Shown: positions 1 through 12,461 of the stretch, piece by piece
How positions within the stretch are numbered: the first letter of the stretch is position 1
Layout of the letters: every line of letters starts with the position of its first letter
Assembly (NCBI RefSeq): GCF_002865645.1
Contig: NW_020194693.1
Coordinates: 1,458,278-1,522,277 of the forward strand
Source of the DNA: Hyaloscypha bicolor E
Lineage: Eukaryota; Ascomycota; Leotiomycetes; Helotiales; Hyaloscyphaceae
Reading direction: 5' to 3'
DNA length: 64,000 bases
The notes under the pieces: model-generated
What the model was told of the DNA's origin: nothing
The model's input: the letters and a program-made list of their open reading frames with translations, nothing else
Databases searched by the model: none
Position numbers and translations under genes: made by a program

Positions 1-290
1 AGTTTCTAGTATTAGTACAGCTATTTTTTTGGGAGTTATATATATAGTTACGGGATACGGGATACGGGACATAAGTAATAGAATATAAGTAATAAGACAT
101 AATTATATAACCTTGCATCTCATTAGTAACTCGACTAGTAGACTAGACCCCTTTAGGCTTAGTAGATTTAGGGATCGCATATTAATACTATAATACTATA
201 ATTCTTACTTCTGAATAATAATAATAACTTTACTAACTAATACAACTAGTATTTATACGCCTATATAACGGTACTATATATTACTAGTAA
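1..290. repeat. Inverted partial copy of the adjacent LTR
   Basis: AT-rich. Read on the minus strand, about 150-245 matches the LTR-like repeat that starts near 300, including the shared stretch ATCCCTAAATCTACTAAGCC. The two copies lie head to head, so the left edge of the window is an inverted repeat of LTR fragments. A short GGGATAC tandem lies near 52-68. No gene is visible. Confidence 0.55.
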
Positions 291-299
291 ACCGACAAA

Positions 300-517
300 T
301 ACTATTATATAATTATAAAATACTATTTATATATAATTAGTAAAATTCTTATTATTAAAAATAGAAATTATAATATTATAGTATTAATATATAATCCCTA
401 AATCTACTAAGCCTAATTAGAACTAATCTATAGAAATAGCTAAATATTACTTTATATCTTATTATCTATTACTTTTAAATTATATAATCAAGTTATATAA
501 TTATTATACTAATATTA
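300..517. repeat. LTR-like direct repeat, left copy
   Basis: About 218 bp, repeated in direct orientation at 6790-7006. Both copies contain the same run through TCCCTAAATCTACTAAGCC or its RIP variant and the same TATATAATCAAGTTATATAA segment. The pair probably represents the LTRs of one retrotransposon. I could not find a matching target-site duplication, so the ends are good only to about 10 bp. Confidence 0.55.
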
Positions 518-2156
518 AAAACTTTCTAAAAATATAAAAAACTAATATTAAAATATAAAAGATATCTAAAAAATAGTATTTTCTATTTATTTCTTATTTA
601 ATATATCTATTTCTTTTATTTTATATATTTAATTTATTTCTTTATATTTAACTATATAATATTTATATTAAATAAATACTTAAGAGTATTTATAGGCTTT
701 AATTTTATTATTAAATCGGCCGGGTTTAACTTTCTTTTAATTTATTTAATTTCTATAATTTCTTATTATTTATAGGCCTAATAAAAATATATTATATTAA
801 TTATAAATTGCTTTTCTTATATAGTTTCTAGCTTAATTAGGTATTTATAAAAAAATTCGAAATTTATATAAATAATTAGTAGGATTTTAATTTTAAGCAT
901 TTTATTAATTATAGACTTAACTAAATTGCTTATATTATAAAATTTAGAAGCCAGAATACTTCTAGTAATTCTCTTATATTTTATAGAAAACTAGTGAATT
1001 ATATTAGTATATTTAAAGCTATTAGCTAAAACTAGAATATATTTAATCTAATAAAAAAAGTTCTAATTACTTATAGAAAAGACATCTATAAAAATAATTA
1101 GATATAGAGGCTTTTTATTTAGCTTTATAAAATATAATCTTTTAGTAATATTCTTGATTCATTATTAAATATATTTATTAACGGCTTTTATATTAGTTTC
1201 TATAGGTTTAATAGTTTAAATAACTATTAAATAGTTATATAAAGCTTCTAATTAGTAAACTAATATAATATAGGCTTCTCGGGCTTATTATATAATATTT
1301 TACTTTTTAATTATAAGGTTTTTATATATATTACCTTTATTATTTATTATAGTTATATTTTTAATTATTACTATTTAGAGATTTCTATATTATTATTTCT
1401 ATAAACGAGTAATACTAGTAGAATTAATATAAATAATACCTTTATTAAACTTGAGATTATAATTAATTATAAGATATTTATATTTTTTAGCCGGGAATTT
1501 AGTCTTTTAGAGCTTTAGATACTTTACTTTAATAAAGTTATTATTTCTTATAAATAGAATATTATTAGTTTAAAGACTAATAATACTAAAGAAGTAATTA
1601 TTATAAAATAAATATAGGTTATAAATTAATTATTCTATAGCTAGTTTATTTAAGTAATAAAAGTAATAAGTTTTAAATTAGTAGTTTCTAGCTTTTAATA
1701 TTTTATAAAATAGTTTTATAATCTTTAATATTAAAATTAAGCTCTAGATTTAGTTAATTAATAAGCTCTAGAAGCAAATTAATATAGAAATTATAATTTA
1801 GTAAAGTTAATAACTAAATATAAGCTTATAATATATCTTATAAATATAGTTCTATAGTTTCTATAATTATAATAATAATATAGAAAATAACTCTCTAGCT
1901 AAGTTATTAGATAATTAGTAATTATATTAATACTATATATTTTTTATTATTATTATAGGCTTAAATAATTAGTTTTAATTTTTTAAGCTTTTTATCTATT
2001 CCCTTATTCTTAATCTTATTAATAAAATAGGAATTAAAGATATATATCTTTTATAATATCTGAAATCCGGAAACAACTTTAAATATACTTTTTTCTAAAA
2101 GGCTAATAATCTCAATTTAACGGGAATTCTTATATAGATTATTATCCTATAGAAAT

Positions 2157-2389
2157 TGTAATGGCAGGAACAGAGTAATGGAACGAGGCTCAAAGATTAA
2201 TGATTTCCTATATCTTGAGAATTTAAAGCTAAGGAAGAAGGAGTGAGGTGTGGCAGTGAATAAGTAGGTATGGCCAAGACCACTGAAACGCCAAGCTTTG
2301 AAAGCGAGCTTGGTTTGAACCATAGCTTGGAACCTTAGCTGAAACCAACTCCTTTGGCTGAAACCAATCATGTGACACCAGCCGTCACA
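2157..2389 (-). repeat. Solo LTR, not RIP-mutated
   Basis: A 233-bp island of normal base composition. On the minus strand it begins TGTGACGGCTGG and ends CTGCCATTACA, the TG...CA ends expected of an LTR. It is flanked by a perfect 5-bp duplication, GAAAT at 2152-2156 and 2390-2394. No internal retrotransposon sequence is attached, so it is a solo LTR left by LTR-LTR recombination. The 74-codon open frame across it is incidental. The contrast with the mutated surroundings suggests insertion after the host block was mutated, or that it was too short to be recognised. Confidence 0.8.
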
Positions 2390-5300
2390 GAAATACTATT
2401 ATATTAGAGTTTTTATAGAATTATTCTTTACTATACTTTAATAGAATAGCTGGAATAATAAAAGGAATTATATCTATATTACTTTTATTTTTATTATAGT
2501 ATTTAGAATTATATTTAGAGCCCTTAGAACTAATTTTAATATTCCTTATATAGAATAGCTTTATAGAAATTAAGCAGAAAATAGTATTATTATATAATAA
2601 AGCTAGTATATATAACTTTTCTTCTATTATTATAAGCTTATATAATTTCTATTAACTATCTAGTTAACTTATATTTCTTTTATATTCTATTAAAATATTT
2701 GAATTTAATATAAGTTTATAGATATTATTTATAAAAAAGCTATTTTATATATTTAGAGTATTTTTAATTTAGTATTTAACTTATAGCTTCTAGATCTCTA
2801 CTATTACTTTTTTTAGAGCTATTAAATATTAGAAAATATAAAATATAAAAGTATTATATTTATTTAATTAAGGTAAAGTATTATAAACTAGAAAAATAGA
2901 AATAATACTACTAATTTCTATAGTATTATTAAGAGCCTTAAAGGCTATTAATAGAGCTATTTTTCTACTAATTTCTTTAATTTCGGCTATAATAATTAAG
3001 TAAATATATTAAACTAGGCTATAATAGTATTTAATAATTTCTATAAAGTTATAGGCTTTTATAGAAACAATTTTTATTTTAGTTTCTATTATATTTATAA
3101 GCTAAATAAACTCCTTATTAATAAACTAATTTCTGATATCTATTATAATTTAATTAGAAAAGCCTAAATAGATATTAATCTAATATATTTTTAGGATATT
3201 TCAGGTATATATAATACTAATATTCTAGAGCTAATAGCTCCTATAATATCTAGTACTTTTATTAATAATATAGAGAATAGGCTTTCCGAGAATATAAAAT
3301 ATATTAATAATAATTAAAAGATTAAAGCTAATATTATTTCTTAGATTAAACTTAAATTAATCGAGTAATTTTCCGTTTATTTAATATTATTTATAGTATT
3401 TTATAAGATATTCTAGGGCTTTTATATTAACTTTATAACTAGCTTACTAACTAATAAATAACTAAATTAATAATATAGATATTATAATTTAGTTTCTATA
3501 AGAAAATATAGATTATAGATTAAAGACTCGGATATAAAGCTTTATAATATATTATTTTAAAGCAGAAAAGAATAATTAAAACATTATATAATAGGTATTT
3601 AATATCTAATAAAAGTAATAATATAATTAATAAAATTAATAAAATAGATTTATAGCTTATTTATATTATCTAAACTAAATAGAAATAGAGTTTTTAAGAG
3701 TATAATATAGAATTATATTTATTTAATTAGTATTTCTACTAGTATAAATCTAATAGAAATAGAAGAACTAATACTAAAATAAATAATAACTTAATCCTTA
3801 ATATTTTTACTAAATATAATACTATTATAAGTTTATTATAGAGCTTGGAATTAATTAAGGCCGGTAGTTAAATATTTAGAAGCTCTAATATTAATTATAA
3901 TTCCGTAAAAGTATTAATTACTATATCTAGATATATTTCCTATTATAAAGATTTAAATGTCTTTTATAAATAGCTTTTCAGGTTCTAAAATATAGTTTTT
4001 GCCTATTAACTAATATATAAAAAAGAAAGAGATAAGTTTATTTATAAAACTATTTATTATAATTATTAGTATTTTAGGAGCTTATATATTAAGGGCTTAT
4101 TTATTAGGTAATTATATATCTGAAATAGCTAAAAGACTTTTAATAGAAATAAAAAAGAAATCTAGATAGTATTAATTATATTTACTAGAAGAGCCTTAAA
4201 ATTATTACTTAGATTATTCTTATTATTCTAGTATATCTCTTATTTACCTTTTATATAAGCTATATATTATAAATAAAAATAACTAAACTTTTAATTAAAG
4301 TTTCGGGAATTCGAGGCCTTGAATTAATAAAGGTTTCTAGTCCTAAATCGAGCCTTTTTATTCTATTATTTCTCTAATATATACTTCCAGAAATAATAAT
4401 ATAGTTTCTTATATATAAAGTATAACTTTAGAGTATTTAAATTACTATTATTATAGTTATAGAACTTATAGGAATTCGAGTAATTATTATAGTTTCTATA
4501 ATTATAATTTATAAACTAATAGTTATTTAAATAGAAATATTAATTAATAAAAAAAGTAGTTTAACTATTAATCTATTATTACTTCTTTTTATATATAATA
4601 ATAAAGGATTATAGCTTATTAATAAACTGGCTAAGATTTATAAAAGAATCTGAAACTATATATTAGTATATTAAAAAGCTTTAATAAGTAGTAATAATCT
4701 TATTATATAGGAATTTAGTATTTTATAAAATAAATATAAGTTTATATTATAACTAGTATAGGTTATTAATTAGGATTTAAATAACCTTAATTATTAATTT
4801 TTTAGAATACTTAGCTATTATAGAATTTAAATTAATAGTATTCTATTTATCTAGATTTTATTATTAATATTTAGGACTTTTAAAGAAGTTATAAATATTT
4901 ATATAAGCTATTTTATAGGTTTATTAAAATATCTAGTTATTATAAAAGTAGTCTTGTACTAGTTCCTTTAATATAATAGAGAAAGCTCTTATAAGTGCCT
5001 TTTATAGGAGATCTATATATTAATAAATATTAAAGAAAATAGTAAGTTTATAATTAAAACTACTATTAGTTCTATTATATTTCTATTTTTTAATATAGAT
5101 TTTATTAATTTTTCTAATAAGCTTTCTGAGCCGAGATTATCTAGAGAGCTTTCGAGTTAAATAATAATAGTAGTAGTAGTAATAAAAGAGGTAAATAGAT
5201 ATTCTATATATCTTATTCTAGTAATAGTAGTAATAAAGGCAGTAATAAAGATTAAAGTAATAAAGGTAATTAAATATTTTATATACTAGAATATCTAGCC

Positions 5301-5511
5301 TCTTTTAAAGTTATAAAAACAGAAATAATAAATCCATTTATAAGATCTACTTTTATTAGACCTAATTAAATAATATTAGCTTTATTTTATATATATTTTA
5401 CTTCCTTATTAATAATATTAATTAAGAATTAGGCTATAATAAAGTAATTAGTATTCTATTTAATATAAATATTATTATATTAAAAATAGAATTAGATATA
5501 TTATAATTTAG

Positions 5512-5672
5512 TATCCCTTTGTCCGGTAGAAACTGTCTATACTAGCAGGGGGCCCTGGCTCAGGGCGAAAAGGCGATAGATGACTAATAGGTTTCTAAGC
5601 AAAGGCACACGTTTTCGCCCTGAGCCAGGCCCCCCTTGCTAGCGTGGACAGTTTCTACCGGACGAAGGGATA
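5512..5672. mobile_element. Tc1/mariner-type MITE, unmutated
   Basis: A 161-bp GC-richer island inside AT-rich sequence. The two ends are imperfect inverted repeats of about 60 bp. Each outer end reads TCCCTT-GTCCGGTAGAAACTGTC inward (T or C at the seventh base), and the repeats continue through the GGCTCAGGGCGAAAA segment. The element is bounded by TA on both sides (5512-5513 and 5671-5672), the usual target duplication of Tc1/mariner elements. There is no coding capacity, so it is a non-autonomous hairpin element. Confidence 0.8.
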
Positions 5673-6253
5673 ATTATATTAACTAAAAACTAGAATATTA
5701 AAGTTTTTAATATTATTCTTAAATAGATCTTATAGATTATTATTAGTAGTTCTATTTATAGTATACTAATATAGCTTAGTATTTAAATACTTCTAAAGAT
5801 TCTCTTTTATTATAATTATTAGATTAATTTTATTATTATATTTCTTAATCTTCTTTTTCTATTTATTATTATTTATATTAATTCTTTAAAATATATATAT
5901 ATAGTTTTAATATAGAAAGGATTCAAAAATGAAGTAATTTATAAAAAGTTTATAAAAAGATATTAGTAGTTTATAAATATTTTGTTATAAAATTTCATTT
6001 ATAATAAGAAATTTAGAAAATAAAATATTAAGTTTTCGGAAGATTCTAATTCTAAAGCTCAGGGCACTTAGCTTAAGAATAAAGCTAAAGCTAGTATTTT
6101 TAAAATACTTTTAAAAATATATATAAAATATATATTTCCGGAGGAATTCTAATAAAATAAAGTAATATATAAATAGAAAGTTAATTATTAAGAAAATAGT
6201 CTTAGTACTAAAAGAAATTAGTTTTTAAAGAATAGTAAAGTTAAATAGACTAG

Positions 6254-6557
6254 TATAGTACGGCAAGCCGTACTTTATTAAAATTGCTTTATTTTAATAG
6301 TTTTAATATTTTAGTTATATAGTAAAGGCCGTATTCTTTTATATATAACTTATAGAAACTATATAAGAAAACTGGTTTTTTTATAGTTCTAGAGAATAAT
6401 TCCTCTTTTATATTTAATTAATTAAGCTTTTATATACTATATATTATTTATACTTTACTATTTATGCTTTTAATTTTATTATTTTACTATTAAATCACGT
6501 TTTATATTCTAGTATATTTTATATGGGTTTTTGTTTTATTATAGTTTCTTTTTTATA
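6254..6557 (+). repeat. Solo LTR of the 12.8-kb Gypsy-like family
   Basis: About 304 bp, aligning along its whole length with the LTRs at 29638-29940 and 42174-42476, including TACGGCAAGCCGTACT near its start and the ATATAAGAAA-CTGG segment. It is RIP-mutated. It is flanked by CTAG at 6250-6253 and 6558-6561, a 4-bp duplication, matching the 4-bp duplication of the full-length element elsewhere in the window. No interior remains. Confidence 0.8.
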
Positions 6558-6789
6558 CTAGATAAATAGTTAAATAGCTAACTATTTATTAATTAATAAA
6601 AGCTAGTATTTTCTCTTTAAGTTATTAAATGCTTTTCCGAAGTTAATAATAGTTTTTATTTTTAATTTAGAAATAGACTTTATTATTTTAGGCTATTAAA
6701 TACTTTTTTAATAATAGGGCCTTTTTCTAATCTAAATCTTCTAATCTAAATATAGACTAATTAGTATTAGTTTACTAGTAATATATAAT

Positions 6790-7006
6790 ATTATTATATA
6801 GTTATAAAATACTATTTATATATAATTAGTAAAGTTCTTATTATTAGATATAGGAATTATAATATTATAGTATTAATATATAATTTCTAAATCTACTAAG
6901 CCTAATTAGAACTAGTTTATAGAAATAACCGAATATTGCTTTATATTTTATTATTTATTACCTCCGGATTATATAATCAAGTTATATAATTACTATACTA
7001 ATATTA
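6790..7006. repeat. LTR-like direct repeat, right copy
   Basis: Partner of the repeat at 300-517, in the same orientation and with the same internal landmarks. Differences are mostly C/T and G/A, as RIP would produce. Exact ends are uncertain. Confidence 0.55.
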
Positions 7007-7949
7007 ATTTATAAAAAGTAATATATTTTAAAAGATTTTATTTCTAGATATTCTATTACTTCTTTTACTAATATTATATTAATAGTAGCTATTTGCTATT
7101 AAGGCTTTATAGTTTTAGTCTTTATATTCTTTTTTATTTTAGTTACTAATATAGTATTTCTTGTTATAGCCTAGTCTATTTATATATTCTTATATTCTTA
7201 TTTAATTATTTCTTAATTCTCTCTAGTTATTTTTAAATAAATATAGAAAGATGCTTTTTATTATAATTTAATTCCTATATTAGTTCTAATTCGAATTCCT
7301 TAACTCTAATCTTTTATTTATTTTTAATATAGTATTTACTAATAACTATTATAGCTATTTGTATTCTATAACTAGGCTTATAATTTAGATAAAATTTAAT
7401 AAATAAGCGGTTTTCTAGCTATAATACTAATTATAATCTCGATCTAATATTTTAAATATTCAGGAATTCTAGTATTCTTTTTCTATATATATTTTTAGAT
7501 TAAGCCAGAAATCTCTCTTATTTATATAAATATAAATAGTATATTTAAAATAAGAATAATAAATAAAATATTACTAAAAATTATATATTTTATAGATATA
7601 TTTTTATAAATTACTAGCGGTTTATAGCTATATTAACTAGACTAGCTTATTAGATATATTATATTATTCTACTCAATTATATAATATTATAGAATATAGG
7701 CTTATAAGTTAGAATTCGATTTCTTTTAGCTAGAGCCCGGAATTTTAATAATAATAAAATATATTTTTTTTATATTCTTTTTATTAATCTAGTATTTATT
7801 ATATATATCTTTTATAGCTTATATAAGATCTTTTATAATAGTATAGAAAAGGGATATAACTAAATAAATTATTATAAGGCCTGGTTTCTAGGCTTGAAAA
7901 ATATAATAAAGTAGCTTTTATTATAAGAATTCTAAACTAAGGAAAGAAG
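7007..7949. other. AT-rich, RIP-mutated, no gene recognised
   Basis: Stops in all frames and no family motif recognised. Probably further degenerate transposon sequence. Confidence 0.5.
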
Positions 7950-8335
7950 CTCTAAATGCGAGAGCTTTAGTATTCTAAATACTAGCCCATAGCCGCATAT
8001 GTTATTGTAGTCACGTGTGCTAAATTTACTAGTCGAGCTATAGGTATAATATAAATAGAGGAAATAAAAGCTAATATAATTTGCTAAGAAGGGAAGGATA
8101 GTAAAGCTGTCCGAGCTATGCTTTTATCCCGCTTCGCTTAGGGTCTCACATAATACAGCTGTCCGTATAATCCCTACTATAGTAGTTAAATACAACTTTC
8201 ATTTTCTTTATTCCAAGATTAGTTAATCTCACCGCTTCTATTCAGGTACTAATTACCCTCGGCTCACCCTCTCCTTATCTAGCTCACCTGAGTAACCTGA
8301 GTAGCCCCTAAATAGCCCTAAATAGTATCCACTTC
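7950..8335. other. Less-mutated island, possibly an LTR or promoter remnant
   Basis: Base composition rises here. The stretch holds a TATA-like motif (TATAATATAAATAGAGG near 8048), an E-box CACGTG near 8012, and a 9-bp direct repeat AGCTGTCCG near 8103 and 8157. Near 8250 it shares CCCTCGGCTCA with a motif near 12797. These are LTR- or promoter-like signals, but I could not find matching ends, so this stays unassigned. Confidence 0.3.
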
Positions 8336-11299
8336 TTACTAATATATTTAATCTCTAACTAGACTAGATATATATTAGGGAATTTAAATTATTAGCTAAT
8401 AACTAATTCAAAAGAATAATATCTTTTAATAGCTAAGTTTATTAAGATCTTAAAATAAGAAAAATATAATAGCTAAAAAAAAAGACCTAATATAATTTAT
8501 TAATAAATAATACAAAAAATTTATATATAAAAAACGTTTATATTATCCTAGATAACTTCTTTAATTATTAATAAAAAGCTTAAATAGTTTTTAAATAATA
8601 AATTTAATATATAAATATTATATATTAAAAGTTTATAATAAATTCTATTAATAAATAAAAAGTTATTAATAAAAAAGTAAATTGCAAGAATTAAAGTTAG
8701 TATAATTTTAATTCTATAATAAATAATTAATAATTTTTAAAGCTTTAAATTATAAGAAATTTCTTTATATTATAAATAAATCAAATTTCAAATTTTAAAC
8801 AATTTTATTAATAATTAAAGAAGTTATCTAGAATAATATAAATGTTTTTTATATATAAATTTTTTATATTACTTACTAATAAATTGTATTAATAGTTTTT
8901 AAGAATTTATATATACTATTATATTAAGATTAAAAACTATTCTCGTATAATAATACTAATTTATAAACTTTTATATAAAGAAGTATTATTTATAAAAAGA
9001 AAGCTATAAGTTTAAGCTATAATATAATATAGATAAATAAGTGAAATTGTACTTATTTTAGTTAAATTAGAGTTTTAATTTAATTAGAGTCGGATTTAGG
9101 TAATAGTTTTTATAGGTATTATTATTATAGCTTAAAGTTATTTCATATAAGAAGCAGAAATAGTAAATTATTCCGGATATCTAATAGTTATAAAATTATA
9201 AATAGAGCAGACTATTTCTTAAACCTCTCTTAATAAATAGGTTATAGGAATAGGAAACCTTTAGTATTATATATAGTATAATAAAAATAATATAATATAG
9301 ACTAGATATAAAATCCAAAATATATATAGATAGCTTGGAAATTATAAATACTTATTTACTTTATTCCGAGCCTTATTATATTAATAAAATAAAACCCATT
9401 TAGGGTACAAGAATATAATTATATTTATATAGGAATATTTATATTTATAGAAAAATATAAAAGTCTATAAAACGTTTTAAATAAAATAAATATTTATATT
9501 ATTATATATAAACCGAGGTTAATTTTTAGAGCTAGTTCTAGACTTTCTATTATAAGAATCTATATAATATAAGCTTTTAATAGGCAATTACTATTACTAT
9601 TATTATTATAATTAAAAAAGGCTAAATATAAACCAAAACATATCTTATAATATATTTTCTATAAATTTAGAAGTTATAAAAAAAAGCCAAAGATTAGGAT
9701 ATTTATAAAAAATAATAAACTAAGGTTTAAATATAGAAATAAATAATATAGCTCAGATTCTCTTATAATTTCTTTCTTAGTAGTTCTAAAAGGCTTTAAT
9801 TATAGTTATAAAAAATCCAGTTATATTAGTTAATTAAATTCAAAGCTATTATTATAAAAAGTTATTGAGTTTAATAGCCTAATACTTATTAAACTTTAGG
9901 AAATATATCGTTTTTATATAAAGCTATAATAAATAGGATATTAATTCTTCGAGATTTGCTTTATTTAAGTAAATATATTAAGATATTATAAATAATATAA
10001 GTAGTTATCCAGATTATAAGCTAAAATATAATTATAGTTTTTTAAAGTCTTAGAATAACCTATAAAACTAATTATATATTCTAGAAAATAGCAAATATAG
10101 TAAAATATATATAGGTTAAAATCTATAAAATATTTTTTTTTTCGGTAAGCTATTTGAAACTTTAACTAGTTTTTATTATAGAAATATATTTATTTAAAGC
10201 TTTTATTAGAACTTATTTAGAAGCAAAAATTAAAACTATAGCCTATTTTATTATCCTAAATATTAAAGTTAAATACTACTTATAGCCTATTATCTATTCT
10301 ATATTAGATCTTTCTTTATATTAGAATAATAAGTTCTATTATTATCTATATATAAAGAATTATTATAGTAAAATAGCTAATAAAAATACATTTTATATTT
10401 TTATAAGCAGGAATAAAAAAGCAGGCCATATAATTATCCGATATATAAAAAGTAGTCTATTTTATATTAAGCTTAAAGCTTAACTAAATAATTATATTTA
10501 ATTAATACTAGTACTAGAAATATATTACTAAATAAAGAAACAGGAGATTACCTATAGTAATAGCTTTATAGAACCCGCTTTATAGCCCGGTTTCTTACCT
10601 TATATAATAAAGAAATATAATAGTTATATAAATTATAATAGCTTTTAAGGATATTAATAAAATAGTCTAATAGCTAGTTATATATCTAATAGTTTATATA
10701 TCCTATCTAATATTCTTTGAAATTATTATATTATTAGGTATTTGGCTTTCTTATTCTTCTAGATTAATTCTATTTCAGCTAGTAATATAAATCTTTTTAG
10801 ATATATAACTAAACTAAATATTATCTATATCTGGAGAAGAATACAAGAGATTATAAATGAATATATTATAGGATATAGACATTTTTATAGACGGCTCTAG
10901 GTTATATTTATAATTCTCTATTTAGAGAACAGATAATAGAAATATAAAGTTTAGGTTCTCGAAAATACTAAATATACTATTATATATTATAGATTTCTAA
11001 GTTCCTTTACTATCTACTAATACTAAAGATTTTTAAGCGGCTATATAAGGCTAAGATATGGCATCTAATTAGATTAAAGAATTATATATTAATTTTACTA
11101 AAATTCATATTTTATTTATTTATAATATATAAATAGATTACCTTTTTCTTTTTAAGTAAATAATATTATATAGTATAGAAATTAAATTATTCTAGTAATT
11201 ATTTGAGTTTTATTTATTAAACTAGAGCTATAATAAATATTATTAAAACTATTTCTTTTAAGGTAAAAAGAAATATTATTCTTTCGGGTTTTATTATAT
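8336..11299. other. AT-rich, RIP-mutated block, identity unresolved
   Basis: About 3 kb with dense TAG/TAA codons in all frames and no motif I can name. It adjoins the kinase relic on its right and may hold the rest of that gene's 3' end or an unrelated transposon. Confidence 0.4.
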
Positions 11300-12461
11300 T
11301 TAGCTAATCTATATATAAATGCTCTAAAAGGCTCGATATTTCTACTATAATACTTATAAATCTAATACTCGCAAGCTTATCTAGTTAAAATAGCCCTTAC
11401 TTATCTGATTTATTCTTATTTCAGGATTTGAAAAATAATACTAAATAAATTCAAGTAAAATAATAGCCAAGGGAAAATATATCTAATTCTAGTAAACTAG
11501 CTTTCTCGGTAATTTACCCAGGGGCCAGATATTAGTAAATGCCTTAAAAGGTTATTTTTATACTAATAATATTCTTTTTACTAATATCTAGATCTATAAT
11601 AATTAGGTGAACTTTCGGATATAAATAGTTATTACCGGACTCATTTAATAGAAGAATATTATTCGGCTTTAGGTTCTTATATTTAATATTATTCTAGTAA
11701 AGGTACTTAATTCTAAGAATATATTATTTAATTATATTTGGCTAGAATTCCAGATATTATAGGATATATTAGAGATATAATAAGCTCTTTCTATTATTTA
11801 CTATATTCTAAAGAAATTATTAGAGTAATAATTATATCTAAAGCTCTATTATTAGGGAAGTAGTATTAATTTATTACTTTTATTTAATTATATATATCTC
11901 TTATAATCTGAGAATATTCGAATAATTATAGAGTTATAAGTACTTTACCTTATTCCTTAGTTAATTATATACTCTAATATCTACTAATCTTATTTCCTTA
12001 ATTATAAAGAATTTAACCTGAATCTATTATAGTATTTCATTTATAGTTATTTGAATAGCCCTATAGACTATATCTTGGATATCCGCAAATATAGGCCGCT
12101 TATTATTTTTAATATATAGTATGAAAGCCCTTGAAGTATAGGATTTAATATTATTCCGCTCTTAGAGATTATACTAATAGGAAGGTATTAATTTAACTAA
12201 AGTTAGTCCGCTACCTAAAGCCAAGATTTCAGCCTCGTTTATATAATAGATATAATTTCGATTTACTCTTATCCAAACCGCAGTACTGCCTCTGAGATTA
12301 AAGGTTTATCCCTATTATAGAATTATAGAACTATAATTAAGGTATTGAGGAAGATAGTTATCTCTATATTAACCTCCTTGAGATTGAAGTAGTAGCGGCC
12401 TCAGCCTGGTACCGCTTTTAGGATCCTGATCACTACTATTAGAGCGGCGAGAACGTGGCAT
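11300..12461 (-). pseudogene. RIP-mutated serine/threonine protein kinase-like relic
   Basis: Read on the minus strand from an ATG at 12461, one frame can be followed through many TAG/TAA codons. Between about 11760 and 11450 it carries ordered kinase landmarks: a catalytic-loop relic KYKNLKPNNILL (compare H-x-D-L-K-P-x-N), a magnesium-loop relic IDLDIS (compare D-F-G), then GIY-stop-YLAPG (compare G-T-x-x-Y-x-A-P-E), then LDIFSLGYYF (compare D-I-F-S-L-G). The order and spacing are those of the C-lobe of a eukaryotic protein kinase. The N-terminal part (12461 to about 12050) is not recognised. The catalytic Asp is now Asn, a G-to-A type change, and numerous stops make it non-functional. The 3' end is uncertain. 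Whether it was a host paralogue or carried by a transposon cannot be told. The kinase assignment is firm; substrate and family are unknown. Confidence 0.7.

Larger units (their letters stand above)
518..6789. mobile_element. RIP-mutated interior of an LTR retrotransposon, with later insertions
   Basis: About 6.3 kb of very AT-rich sequence between the two direct repeats, with stop codons in every frame. Position between the repeats suggests an element interior, but I could not place a reverse transcriptase or integrase motif with confidence, so family and strand are unassigned. It hosts three recognisable later insertions: a solo LTR at 2157-2389, a MITE at 5512-5672 and a solo LTR at 6254-6557. 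Confidence 0.45.

Noticed and set aside
2300..2330. tRNA-like B-box (GGTTTGAACC) suggesting a SINE
   Set aside because: The piece is a palindrome, no A-box lies at the right side and distance, and TG...CA ends with a 5-bp duplication fit a solo LTR better.
2147..2371. 74-codon minus-strand open frame
   Set aside because: It lies across the solo LTR at 2157-2389 and is open only because that piece is unmutated.
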